64,000 bases of DNA from assembly GCA_942493305.1 (NCBI GenBank), contig OW818686.1:2666001-2730000 (forward strand), in the 5' to 3' direction. Positions 41,150 to 50,001 of this stretch are shown one piece after another (positions within the stretch are counted from its first letter, which is position 1; every line of letters starts with the position of its first letter). The notes beneath the pieces are model-generated. The model saw only the letters and a program-made list of their open reading frames with translations, searched no databases and was not told the origin of the DNA. This stretch comes from UBA7672 sp030824255 (GTDB taxonomy: Bacteria > Pseudomonadota > Alphaproteobacteria > Caulobacterales > Hyphomonadaceae). Made by a program: the position numbers and the translations under genes.

Positions 41150-41800
41150 GTGGACCTTGAAGTCGCCCGCACCGCAATGATCGACAGCCAGGTCCGTCCG
41201 AACGACGTGACCGACCGCCGGCTGATCGGCGCCATGACAGCCGTCCACCGCGAGCTTTTTGTGCCGGCCTCCCGCCGCACCTCCGCCTATGCGGATATGG
41301 CTGTCGAAACGGGAACGGGCCGCTGGCTGGCTGCGGCGCGCGATTTCTCGAAGCTGGTGAGCATCACCGCCCTTCGCCCTGAAGACCGCGTTCTCGATAT
41401 CGCTCCGGGCGCAGGCTATTCCACCGCCGTCCTGTCCCGCCTTGCTGCCCACGTCGTGGCGCTGGAGCAGGACGAGGCCGCCGCCAAAGCCCTCAAGGAC
41501 AGCCTCGCGGCCGCTGGCGTCGCGGGCGCTGATGTGGTCACGGGGGACCTGAAGGCGGGTGCGCCGGGCAGGGGGCCGTTCGACGTCATCTTCGTGAATG
41601 GCGCCGTAGAGGAAGTCCCGGCTGCCTGGCTGGCCCAGCTCGCCGAAGGCGGTCGCCTGGCCGTTGCGGTAACAGAAGGAACTGTCGGACGCGCCCGCAT
41701 CTACACGGCTTCCGGCGGCAAAACCGCTTGGCGCACGCCTTTTGACACCGCGATTCCCGCTCTGCCGGGTTTCGCCAAATCGGCCGAGTTCCGGCTTTAG
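41150..41800 (+). CDS. Protein-L-isoaspartate O-methyltransferase family protein
   Basis: This 216-residue SAM-dependent methyltransferase has IDSQVRPNDVTD at the N-terminus, then HRELFVPASRRTSAYADM and the SAM motif LDIAPGAGYSTAVLSRLA. The layout follows Pcm, which repairs isoaspartyl residues. The alphaproteobacterial version upstream of tolC is usually a divergent Pcm-like protein, so repair activity is not certain. GTG at 41150 is the start. It begins the conserved pcm-tolC-popZ-valS run. Confidence 0.9.
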   Translation: MDLEVARTAMIDSQVRPNDVTDRRLIGAMTAVHRELFVPASRRTSAYADMAVETGTGRWLAAARDFSKLVSITALRPEDRVLDIAPGAGYSTAVLSRLAAHVVALEQDEAAAKALKDSLAAAGVAGADVVTGDLKAGAPGRGPFDVIFVNGAVEEVPAAWLAQLAEGGRLAVAVTEGTVGRARIYTASGGKTAWRTPFDTAIPALPGFAKSAEFRL

Positions 41801-41919
41801 AGCCAAATCAACCATTTGGCGCGCAACCTGCGGCTACCTGTGCTGGCGCGGGGCCACGCAAAAGGTGACATTTACTTGTCTCGTGGCTTCTTCCGGCCCC
41901 GGACAATAGGGAATCCGCC

Positions 41920-43224
41920 ATGAGAATCCTGGCTGCCATCGTTCTGATGTGCTCCGTTTCCACGCCCGCGCTCGCCCAGGCGAGCCGCGATACGCTGGGC
42001 GATGCGGTGGAATCCGCGCTCGCAAACAATCCGGAGATCATGGCGCAGCGCAAATCGCGCGAGTTCGCCGGCGAGACGCTGAACCAGGCCAAGGCCCAGA
42101 TGGGTCCGCAGGTGAACCTCAACGCCACCGTCGGCGCCGAATACACGGTCGTCGGCCGCCAGGTGACCACGGGCACCGGCTCCTTCCCTTATGACGGCGA
42201 GCAGCAGCGTTCGACCCTCGGCGTCGAGGCGCGCCAATCCATTTGGTCCGGCGGCTCGCTGAGCGCCCAGCGCGATCAGGCCCGCTCCGGCGTCGACGCC
42301 GCGCAGGCAGACCTTATCGGCGCCGAGCAGGAACTGGTGCTCAACGTCGTCACGATCTTTATGGACGTCCGTCGCGCCGAGCGCGAAGTGGAAATCCGCG
42401 AGCGCAACGTCTCCGCCCTTGGCCAGCAGGTGAAAGCCGCGCGTGACCGCTTCGATGTGGGCGAAGTGACCCGTACCGACGTTGCCCAGGCCGAGGCGCG
42501 CGAAGGTGGCTCGAAAGCCGAACTCGCATCAGCCACGTCGCGCCGCGCCAAGGCCCGCGCCGATTACGAGCAGATCATCGGTCGTCCGCCCGTGCAGCTG
42601 GCCGATCCGCCAGCCCCGCCGATGCTTCCCGCCACGCTGGAAGAAGCCATCGCCGTTGCCCGCGCCAACAACCCCAGCATTGTCAGCGCCCGCGCCCGCG
42701 AAGCCGGCAGCGAACGCGGCGTGGATATCGCCCGCGGCCGCCTGTCGCCGCAGCTCGACGTGGTCGGCAGCGCCGGCATGGTCGAATCGCGCCAGGACAA
42801 CACTTTCCGGGATTCCAACGTCGGTCTGACCGCTGAATTCCGCTTCCCCCTGTTCGACAGCGGCCTGCTGCAGTCCCGCACGCGCGGCGCCCAGCTGGAG
42901 GCCGACCGCTCCCGCTATGAGCGCATGGCCATCGAGCGCGCCATCACGGCTCAGGTCACCACGGCCTGGAACCAGCTGATCGCCGCTCGCGAGGAAATCG
43001 CGGCCTCCGTCAGCCGCGTCGCCGCCGCTGAAGTGGCGCTCGAAGGCACGCAGCAGGAGCTGGCGGTGGGCGAGCGCATCACGCTCGACGTGCTGGATCA
43101 GGAGCGCGAGCTTCTGGACGCCCAGCTGGGGCAGGTGGACGCCGAGCGCGCCGCCTACCTTGCGTCCCACGAGCTGCTGGCCGCCATGGGCGAGTTGCAC
43201 GCCGACCGCGTCGCCCGCCAATAA
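41920..43224 (+). CDS. tolC: TolC-family outer-membrane efflux protein
   Basis: This 434-residue protein has a signal peptide (cleavage after TPALA). It has the two-repeat helical organisation of TolC: DAVESALANNPEIMAQRKS and EEAIAVARANNPSIVSAR mark the two halves, and RFDVGEVTRTDVAQAEAR and ELAVGERITLDVLDQERELL the coiled hairpins. It forms the trimeric exit duct for type I secretion and tripartite efflux pumps. It lies between pcm and popZ as in Caulobacter relatives. No inner-membrane pump is adjacent. Confidence 0.95.
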   Translation: MRILAAIVLMCSVSTPALAQASRDTLGDAVESALANNPEIMAQRKSREFAGETLNQAKAQMGPQVNLNATVGAEYTVVGRQVTTGTGSFPYDGEQQRSTLGVEARQSIWSGGSLSAQRDQARSGVDAAQADLIGAEQELVLNVVTIFMDVRRAEREVEIRERNVSALGQQVKAARDRFDVGEVTRTDVAQAEAREGGSKAELASATSRRAKARADYEQIIGRPPVQLADPPAPPMLPATLEEAIAVARANNPSIVSARAREAGSERGVDIARGRLSPQLDVVGSAGMVESRQDNTFRDSNVGLTAEFRFPLFDSGLLQSRTRGAQLEADRSRYERMAIERAITAQVTTAWNQLIAAREEIAASVSRVAAAEVALEGTQQELAVGERITLDVLDQERELLDAQLGQVDAERAAYLASHELLAAMGELHADRVARQ

Positions 43225-43345
43225 GGCGCCAGACGGTCAACGGCTAATCTCCGTTAACCAATTCGACACCATAGGGCTGTCTATTCCTTAATTCTCTGGG
43301 GCGGGTGAATCACGACTCGCGCCCAATGGATTGATGAGGACAGCG

Positions 43346-43933
43346 ATGTCTGCGGAACAAGCTCAACGCGAGCCCACCATGGAGGAAATCCTCGCCTCCA
43401 TCCGCCGAATCATTTCGGAGGAAGATCGCCCGGTAGAATCCGGCGGTGATGTGCTGGATCTCCAGCCGCCCGCCCCGCCGGTCGTGGAGACGAAAGCGCC
43501 AGCCGCCCGCCCCGCACCTGAGCCCGCTCCGGTGTTCCGCGCGCCCGCTTTTGAAGAGCCCGAGGAGTTTTCCTCCCGCGAACTCGAAGACGATCTGATG
43601 ATCGTCGAGCGCGAGGACGACCTGATCGAGCCCGAACCCGTCTTCACGCCGCCGCCCGCGCCGGCCCCGGCCCCCAAGGCCGTCGTCCGCGAAGCCGAAT
43701 GGCGTCCGATGGAGCAGGAAACGCTCACCAGCCAGCCGATCGCCAGCCATGCTGCCGGCTCGCTCTCGAAACTCATGGGCTCCATGCAGGTCTCGTCCGG
43801 CGCCACGCTGGATGACGTCGTGCGCGAGCTTCTCAAGCCGATGCTAAAGGAATGGCTCGACACCAACCTTTCGCAGATCGTCGAAGCCGAAGTCGCCAAG
43901 GAGATCGACCGGATCCGCCGCATGGCCCGCTAG
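43346..43933 (+). CDS. popZ: PopZ-like polar organising protein (DUF2497)
   Basis: This 195-residue protein has the PopZ layout: N-terminal helix REPTMEEILASIRRIISEE, a long Pro/Glu-rich disordered centre (about 30-130), and a C-terminal helical oligomerisation region ATLDDVVRELLKPMLKEWLD, then IVEAEVAKEIDRI. In Caulobacter, PopZ forms a pole-anchored matrix that binds ParB and cell-cycle kinases. GAGGA five bases before the ATG at 43346 fixes the start. Position before valS matches the alphaproteobacterial order. A CtrA-like half site TTAACC lies at 43254-43259. Confidence 0.92.
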   Translation: MSAEQAQREPTMEEILASIRRIISEEDRPVESGGDVLDLQPPAPPVVETKAPAARPAPEPAPVFRAPAFEEPEEFSSRELEDDLMIVEREDDLIEPEPVFTPPPAPAPAPKAVVREAEWRPMEQETLTSQPIASHAAGSLSKLMGSMQVSSGATLDDVVRELLKPMLKEWLDTNLSQIVEAEVAKEIDRIRRMAR

Positions 43934-44085
43934 GGCCTGCCGCGACAGGTCGCCGCCAGGGGCGAAACCCACGGACTTCAGACTGACGGAAAGAGTTTCA
44001 AGCACGGGGCGCGCCGCAAGGCGCGCCCTTTGTGTTTTGGGGCTGGGCAGATGACAATTCCGCCGCCGCGCGATATCGGAACCCC

Positions 44086-47061
44086 ATGATTGACGATCGT
44101 TTCGACCACAAGGCGGCAGAGCCGCGCCTGTATGACCGCTGGGAAAAGTCGGGGGCTTTCAAGCCGTCCGGCGACGGCAAGCCGTATGCGATCGTAATCC
44201 CCCCGCCGAACGTCACCGGCGTTCTGCACATGGGCCATGCGCTCAACAACACGCTGCAGGACATCCTGATCCGCTATCACCGGATGAAGGGCTACCGCAC
44301 GCTGTGGCAGCCGGGTACGGACCATGCCGGCATCGCGACCCAGATGGTGGTCGAGCGGCAGCTGGCGCAGGAAGGCAATGTCGGTCGCCGCGATCTCGGC
44401 CGCGAGAAATTCCTCGAGCGTGTCTGGACCTGGAAAGAACAATCAGGCGGCACGATCACCAACCAGCTGAAACGCCTCGGCGCGAGCTGCGACTGGAGCC
44501 GCGAGCGGTTCACGATGGATGCCGGCCTCAGTGAAGCCGTGACGAAAGTGTTCGTCGAGCTGCACGCGCAGGGCCTGATCTATCGCGACAAGCGCCTCGT
44601 GAACTGGGACCCGCACTTCCAGACAGCCATCTCCGACCTCGAAGTCGAGACGCGCGAAGTGAAGGGCCATTTCTGGCACTTCAAATATCCGCTCGCCGAT
44701 GGCGTGACGTATCAGTTCCCGACGCAGGTCGACGAGTTGGGCAAGCCGGTCGTGTTCGAGGAGCGCGACTACATCGTTGTCGCCACCACGCGCCCGGAAA
44801 CGATGCTGGGCGATACCGCCGTGGCGGTGAATCCGAATGACGAGCGTTACAAGTCGCTGATCGGGAAGATGGTCAAGCTGCCGATCACGGGGCGGCTGAT
44901 CCCGATCGTGGCCGATGACTATGCCGACCCGGAGCAGGGCTCGGGCGCGGTGAAGATCACGCCGGCGCACGACTTCAACGACTACATGGTCGGCAAGCGC
45001 CACGGGCTGGAGATGATCAACATCTTCACCGACACGGCGCACCTGAACGACAACGTGCCGGAAAAGTATCGCGGCAATGAGCGCTTCGTCGCGCGCAAGA
45101 TGGTCGTGGCCGACATCGAGGCGGAAGGCTGCCTCGTGACGATCGAGGACAAGACGATCCAGCAGCCCTTCGGCGATCGCTCCGGCGTCGTCATCGAGCC
45201 GTATCTCACCGACCAGTGGTATGTGGACGCCGTCACGCTGGCGAAGCCCGCCATCGAAGCGGTGGAGACCGGCAAGACCAAGTTCGTGCCAAGTAACTGG
45301 GACAGGACATACTACGAATGGATGCGCAACATCGAGCCGTGGTGCGTTAGCCGCCAGCTCTGGTGGGGGCACCGGATTCCGGCGTGGTACGCTCGTGATT
45401 TTGATGACCACAGCGAACTCCAGATCATTGTGGCTCACGATGAATCTGCCGCTGTACGCGAGCTTCAAGAGCGCTTCGCGCGACATGCGCTCTCGCGCCC
45501 ATGGAAAATGCCCGATGGGACAACTGGGGTCGGCAGCAAAATCGATCCGGCTTCCATCGAAGTGGCGATTTTGGAAAATCGTCAGGCGCTTGATGCTCAT
45601 GAAGAGTACCGTGGGCCGCCGTATGGATTGGGAATCTATCGTGACGACGACGTCCTCGACACTTGGTTCTCCTCCGCGCTCTGGCCGTTCTCCACCATGG
45701 GCTGGCCCGGCGAGCAGGATTCCGCGCTGAAGGAATTCTATCCGGGCGCGGTGCTGGTCACGGCGTTCGACATCATCTTCTTCTGGGTTGCCCGCATGAT
45801 GATGCAGGGCATCCACTTCATGGGCGAAGTCCCGTTCAAGGATGTCTACATCCACGCGCTGGTCCGCGACGAGAAGGGCCAGAAGATGTCGAAGTCCAAG
45901 GGCAACACCATGGACCCGCTCGACATCATCGATGGCGTCGATCTCGAAACGCTGGTCGCCAAGCGTACCACGGGCCTGATGAACCCGAAGGACGCGCAGC
46001 GCATCGAGCGCGAGACGCGCGGTCAATATCCCGATGGCATCGCCAGCTATGGCACGGATGCGCTGCGCTTCACGCTGGCCGCCCTTGCCACGCAGGGCCG
46101 CGACATCAAGCTCGCGATGAAGACGGTCGAGGGCTACCGCAACTTCTCGACCAAGCTGTGGAACGCCGCTCGCTTCGCCGAAATCAATGGTGCGAAATTC
46201 GACCCCGCCTTCGATCCGGCCACGCCGCAACACACGCTCAACCGCTGGATCATCACCGAAGTGCGCCGCACATCCGCGCTCGTCGGAAGCGGCATCGAGA
46301 CCTACAAGTTCAACGAAGCCGCGAACGATCTCTATCGCTTCGTCTGGAACACGTTCTGCGACTGGTATCTCGAACTCATCAAGCCGGTGCTGAATGGCGG
46401 CGACGAAGCCGCCAAGGCCGAAACGCGCGCAACGGCGGCGTGGGTGCTCGATTCCATCGTGCACATGCTGCACCCCTTCATGCCCTACGTCACCGAAGCC
46501 CTGTTCGAGTCCATGGGTTCCGATCGCGGTCTGCTGATCTCGCGCCCCTGGCCCGAGCTTCCCGCCTCGCTGGAAGACACGTCGGCGGAAGCCGAGGTCA
46601 ATTGGGTGATCCGCCTCATCACGTCGATCCGTTCCGCGCGGTCAGACCTCAACGTGCCCGCGGGCGCGAAAGTCCCGATGACGCTCGTCGGCGCCTCGGC
46701 CGAAACGGCTAAGCGCGTCGATACCTATCGTAGCCTGCTCGAGCGCCTCGCGCGCCTCGAAAGCATTTCGCTTGCTGGCGAAGCGCCCAAAGGCTCCGTG
46801 CGCCTCGTCATCGACGAAGCCACCGCCTGCCTCGACATCGCCAGCCTCATCGACCTCAAGGTGGAACTTGTCCGCCTCGAGAAAGAGGTGGCGAAGCACA
46901 AGGCCGATATCGCGGGCATCGAAAAGAAGCTGTCGAACGAACAGTTCGTCGCCAAGGCGCCGCCCGAAGTCATCGAGGAGCAGCATACGCGGCGCGAGGC
47001 GGCGGAAGCCGCTGTCACGAAGCTAAGCGATGCGCTGGCGCAGCTGAAGGCGGCGGGTTAG
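44086..47061 (+). CDS. valS: Valyl-tRNA synthetase
   Basis: This 991-residue class I synthetase has VLHMGHALN (HIGH motif, 48-51) and KMSKSKGN (600-604). It has an editing domain with TTRPETMLGDTAVAV, a zinc-free core, and the ValS C-terminal coiled-coil arm (LKVELVRLEKEVAKHKADI). It charges tRNA-Val. Between IPAWY and DVLDTWFSSALW there are about 85 residues where about 35 are usual; this insert (about 45391-45650) has lower GC (about 55 percent by hand count) and different codon habits. Start MIDDRFDHKAAEPRLY at 44086 fits the family. Confidence 0.96.
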   Translation: MIDDRFDHKAAEPRLYDRWEKSGAFKPSGDGKPYAIVIPPPNVTGVLHMGHALNNTLQDILIRYHRMKGYRTLWQPGTDHAGIATQMVVERQLAQEGNVGRRDLGREKFLERVWTWKEQSGGTITNQLKRLGASCDWSRERFTMDAGLSEAVTKVFVELHAQGLIYRDKRLVNWDPHFQTAISDLEVETREVKGHFWHFKYPLADGVTYQFPTQVDELGKPVVFEERDYIVVATTRPETMLGDTAVAVNPNDERYKSLIGKMVKLPITGRLIPIVADDYADPEQGSGAVKITPAHDFNDYMVGKRHGLEMINIFTDTAHLNDNVPEKYRGNERFVARKMVVADIEAEGCLVTIEDKTIQQPFGDRSGVVIEPYLTDQWYVDAVTLAKPAIEAVETGKTKFVPSNWDRTYYEWMRNIEPWCVSRQLWWGHRIPAWYARDFDDHSELQIIVAHDESAAVRELQERFARHALSRPWKMPDGTTGVGSKIDPASIEVAILENRQALDAHEEYRGPPYGLGIYRDDDVLDTWFSSALWPFSTMGWPGEQDSALKEFYPGAVLVTAFDIIFFWVARMMMQGIHFMGEVPFKDVYIHALVRDEKGQKMSKSKGNTMDPLDIIDGVDLETLVAKRTTGLMNPKDAQRIERETRGQYPDGIASYGTDALRFTLAALATQGRDIKLAMKTVEGYRNFSTKLWNAARFAEINGAKFDPAFDPATPQHTLNRWIITEVRRTSALVGSGIETYKFNEAANDLYRFVWNTFCDWYLELIKPVLNGGDEAAKAETRATAAWVLDSIVHMLHPFMPYVTEALFESMGSDRGLLISRPWPELPASLEDTSAEAEVNWVIRLITSIRSARSDLNVPAGAKVPMTLVGASAETAKRVDTYRSLLERLARLESISLAGEAPKGSVRLVIDEATACLDIASLIDLKVELVRLEKEVAKHKADIAGIEKKLSNEQFVAKAPPEVIEEQHTRREAAEAAVTKLSDALAQLKAAG

Positions 47062-47091
47062 GCTTTCTCCGATTTGCGGAGGAGCCTGCCG

Positions 47092-48075
47092 ATGAAAGCC
47101 GTGATCGCCGGATTGCTGGCCGTGACGCTCTCCGCCTGTGCGAACATGGAGACGCCTGTGGCCAAGCCTGAATGGACACTGCTGATTCACGGCGGGGCGG
47201 GCGTCATGCGGCGGGCGGAGATGACCCCGGAGATCGACGCGGCCTATCGCGCCGGTCTCAACGATGCGCTGGAAGCAGGCACGAAAGTCCTCGCCAGCGG
47301 CGGCGAAGCGCTCGATGCGGTCGAGGCTGCCGTTCGCGTGCTCGAAGATAATCCCAATTTCAACGCCGGGCGCGGCGCAGTGCTCACGCGCGAGGGCGTC
47401 GCCGAACTCGACGCCTCCATCATGGACGGCCGCGACCGCAGCGCCGGCGCCGTCGCGCAGGTCCGCACCGTGAAGAATCCCATCCGCGCCGCCCGTCACG
47501 TGATGGAAACAACCGGTCGCGTGATGTTCGCCGGTCCCGATGTTGACGAGATGGCGAAAGCTGCGGGGGTCGAAATAGTGCCGCCGGAATACTTTATCAC
47601 GCCACGCCGCCAGGAAGCGCTGCAGCGCGCCATGGCCGGCTCGTTTGTTCCGATGGACCGCTATGGAACCGTCGGCGCCGTCGCCATGGATGCGAAGGGC
47701 AATCTCGCCGCGGCCACGTCCACCGGCGGCCTGAATGCCAAGCCGCCCGGCCGCGTTGGCGATAGTCCCATCATCGGGGCCGGCACCTATGCCGACAACG
47801 ACTCCTGCGCTGTCTCCGCCACCGGCGATGGCGAATACTTCATCCGCGCCAGTGTCGCGCGCATGATCTGCGCCCGCGTCGCCATGCAGGACATGACCGC
47901 GGAGCAAGCGGCCGGCGCCACACTTGCGGAAGTGAAAGCCCTCGGCGGTACAGGCGGCGTCATCGTGCTCAGCCATGACGGCAGCACCGCGCTAAGCATG
48001 AACACCGAAGGCATGTTCCGGGGCCGCGCGGATTCGACCGGCAAACGGGAAGTTGGTATCTACGTCGACGAATAG
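47092..48075 (+). CDS. Isoaspartyl peptidase/L-asparaginase family lipoprotein (Ntn hydrolase)
   Basis: This 327-residue protein has a lipobox (VTLSAC, Cys15) and a strong GGAGGAG ribosome site. Type 2 asparaginase features are clear: LLIHGGAGVMRR, NPNFNAGRGAVLT, the autoprocessing nucleophile Thr in RYGTVGAVAMD, and STGGLNAKPPGRVGDSPIIGAGTYAD. Enzymes of this family cleave beta-aspartyl dipeptides and asparagine after self-cleavage before the Thr. Export as a lipoprotein means it probably works in the periplasm. It follows valS by 30 bases and may be cotranscribed. Confidence 0.92.
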   Translation: MKAVIAGLLAVTLSACANMETPVAKPEWTLLIHGGAGVMRRAEMTPEIDAAYRAGLNDALEAGTKVLASGGEALDAVEAAVRVLEDNPNFNAGRGAVLTREGVAELDASIMDGRDRSAGAVAQVRTVKNPIRAARHVMETTGRVMFAGPDVDEMAKAAGVEIVPPEYFITPRRQEALQRAMAGSFVPMDRYGTVGAVAMDAKGNLAAATSTGGLNAKPPGRVGDSPIIGAGTYADNDSCAVSATGDGEYFIRASVARMICARVAMQDMTAEQAAGATLAEVKALGGTGGVIVLSHDGSTALSMNTEGMFRGRADSTGKREVGIYVDE

Positions 48076-48097
48076 GATTCTGCGAAAGGGTTGGGGA

Positions 48098-48538
48098 ATG
48101 CGTGTAGTCATGCTGGTTGCTGTGGCGATGGCCGCCACGGCGTGTGTCGGAGACGCCGCGGAACTTGGCGGCTTGACCAATCGAGTCGCCCTACCGGGCG
48201 CGACAGTGCCTTGCGCACAGGCGCGGACCGAAGTCGCGGCGCCGGGCAAGTTCGTCTTTCCGGGCGATGCGCTGGTGTTCTTCTACGCTGCCGGCAAGGA
48301 CATGCCGATCCACAACATGAGTCTCAGCTTCGATATCAACGAGCAGGGCGAGACAGTGAACATCGCCTACACCGGTCCGGCGTCCGATATGCGTCACGCG
48401 ACCAAGCAGAAGCTCATCCGCGCCGCGGTCGATGGCGTGAGGACAACGCGTTACGCTTGGATGGGCGCGCCGTCCTTCGCGGTGGGTTGCACGTCGGACA
48501 TGGACGTGATGATCCGCGTTCACCGCGATCAGATCTGA
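48098..48538 (+). CDS. Small lipoprotein with a TonB-C-like domain
   Basis: This 146-residue protein has a lipobox (AATAC, Cys16). The C-terminal half, MSLSFDINEQGETVNIAYTG, then RAAVDGVRTTRYAW, resembles the beta-alpha-beta fold of TonB C-terminal domains. It lacks the Pro-rich spacer and membrane anchor of true TonB. A similar protein is encoded at 57798-58190. It lies 22 bases after the asparaginase gene on the same strand. Its role is unknown. Confidence 0.65.
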   Translation: MRVVMLVAVAMAATACVGDAAELGGLTNRVALPGATVPCAQARTEVAAPGKFVFPGDALVFFYAAGKDMPIHNMSLSFDINEQGETVNIAYTGPASDMRHATKQKLIRAAVDGVRTTRYAWMGAPSFAVGCTSDMDVMIRVHRDQI

Positions 48539-48605
48539 CGTCGCGTCCGGCCTTGTGAGCCGCCGCTCACAGGTCCATGCTGCGCGCCAGTGAGTGGAGG
48601 CGCAC

Positions 48606-49541
48606 ATGCAGAAACGCAAGCTTGGATCATCCGGTCTGGAGATCGCGCCGCTCGTGCTAGGCGGAAATGTGTTCGGCTGGACAGCCGACAAGGATACGTC
48701 CTTCGCTGTGATGGACGCTTTCGTCGATGCTGGCTTCAACGCGGTCGACACGGCGGATGTCTATTCGCGCTGGGCGCCGGGCCATCAGGGCGGCGAGTCC
48801 GAAACTGTCCTCGGCGAGTGGATGCAGACGCGCGGCAATCGCAACAAGGTCGTGCTGATCACCAAGGTCGGCAGCGAGATGCCGGCGGGCAAGGGCCTGC
48901 GAGCCGCCTACATCCAGAGCGCCTGCGAAGCCTCGCTGCGCCGCCTGCAGACGGATCATATCGATCTCTACTTCTCGCACTTTCCGGACAAGGACACGCC
49001 GATTGCAGAGACGCTGGAGGCGCATGAGCGCCTGATCGAGCAGGGCAAGGTTCGCGCAATCGGCGGCTCTAACTACGACGCCGCCGGACTGACCGAGGCC
49101 ATGGAAGCCGGCGATGGCAAGGTACACGCGCGCTACACCGTGCTGCAGCCGCACTACAACCTCCTCGTCCGCGATCAGTACGAGGGCGCGCTGGAAAATA
49201 TGTGCGTCAGCGAAAATCTCGGCGTCATTCCATACTTCGCGCTCGCCAGCGGTTTCCTCACCGGCAAATATCGCACCGAAGCCGATCTGAAGAAATCAGC
49301 CCGCGGCGGCCGCATGAAAGAACTGCTGCAGGGCCGGGGCCCGCTTCTGCTCGCTGCGATGGACAAGGTCGCCGCCCGCCACAACGCCACGTTGGCGCAG
49401 ATCGCGCTCGCCTGGCTGATGGCCCGTCCCAGCGTGACCGCTCCCATCGCCTCGGCCACCAGCGTCGCCCAGCTGAATGAACTGGTCCCGGCGGCAAAGC
49501 TGAAGCTCACGGCGGAAGACATCAAGGACCTCGATCTGTGA
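48606..49541 (+). CDS. Aldo/keto reductase
   Basis: This 311-residue cytoplasmic NADPH-dependent oxidoreductase opens with KRKLGSSGLEIAPLVLGGNVFG. The catalytic Asp and Tyr lie in NAVDTADVYSRW, Lys in VLITKVGSEM and His in IDLYFSHFPD; ALAWLMARPSV and ASATSVAQLNEL are at the cofactor site. It reduces carbonyl compounds or oxidises alcohols; the substrate is not known. GGAGG seven bases before the ATG at 48606 sets the start. Its stop overlaps the GTG of the DoxX gene. Confidence 0.93.
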   Translation: MQKRKLGSSGLEIAPLVLGGNVFGWTADKDTSFAVMDAFVDAGFNAVDTADVYSRWAPGHQGGESETVLGEWMQTRGNRNKVVLITKVGSEMPAGKGLRAAYIQSACEASLRRLQTDHIDLYFSHFPDKDTPIAETLEAHERLIEQGKVRAIGGSNYDAAGLTEAMEAGDGKVHARYTVLQPHYNLLVRDQYEGALENMCVSENLGVIPYFALASGFLTGKYRTEADLKKSARGGRMKELLQGRGPLLLAAMDKVAARHNATLAQIALAWLMARPSVTAPIASATSVAQLNELVPAAKLKLTAEDIKDLDL

Positions 49542-49966
49542 ACCCCATCAGCTTCATCAGCCTCCGCGCGCTGGATCTCCTGCGTCCTGCCGCGTGGCTG
49601 GCGCTGCGGCTGTATCTCGGCTGGTTCCTGATTGTCGGCGTCTGGGACAACATTGAATCCCAGGAGCGCATGGCCGAGTTCGAGGGATTCCTGCGCAGCC
49701 TCAAATGCCCGCTGCCGGAAATTGCCGCCCCGGTCTCCGTCTGGGCGCAACTCATCATCGGCGCCCTGCTGATCCCCGGCCTTTTCACGCGCCTCGCTGG
49801 CATATTGCTCGCCGTGAACTTTCTCGTCGCGGTCGCGCTCTTCATGGGAGCCGGCCTGAACGAGCGCGAGATCTACGAGCCGGCAATTCTGATCTTCGTT
49901 GGCGCATTGCTGGCGACGCATGGGGCAGGGCTGTTCTCGATTGACCGGCTCGTGCGTCTGAGCTGA
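49538..49966 (+). CDS. DoxX-family membrane protein
   Basis: This 142-residue protein has four predicted transmembrane helices. It has the DoxX pattern: LRLYLGWFLIVGVWDNI, APVSVWAQLIIGALLIPGLFTRLAGI and a short charged loop NEREIYEPA. DoxX-like proteins are linked to redox or thiosulphate metabolism in some bacteria, but most are of unknown function. The GTG at 49538 overlaps the aldo/keto reductase stop, so the two are translationally coupled. Confidence 0.85.
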   Translation: MNPISFISLRALDLLRPAAWLALRLYLGWFLIVGVWDNIESQERMAEFEGFLRSLKCPLPEIAAPVSVWAQLIIGALLIPGLFTRLAGILLAVNFLVAVALFMGAGLNEREIYEPAILIFVGALLATHGAGLFSIDRLVRLS

Positions 49967-50001
49967 CACATCCAGGCTGACAGGAAACGAGGGTTGATGC
50001 G

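Noticed and set aside
44443..46473. 676-residue minus-strand frame opposite valS
   Set aside because: Antisense shadow of valS; no recognisable domain or ribosome site.
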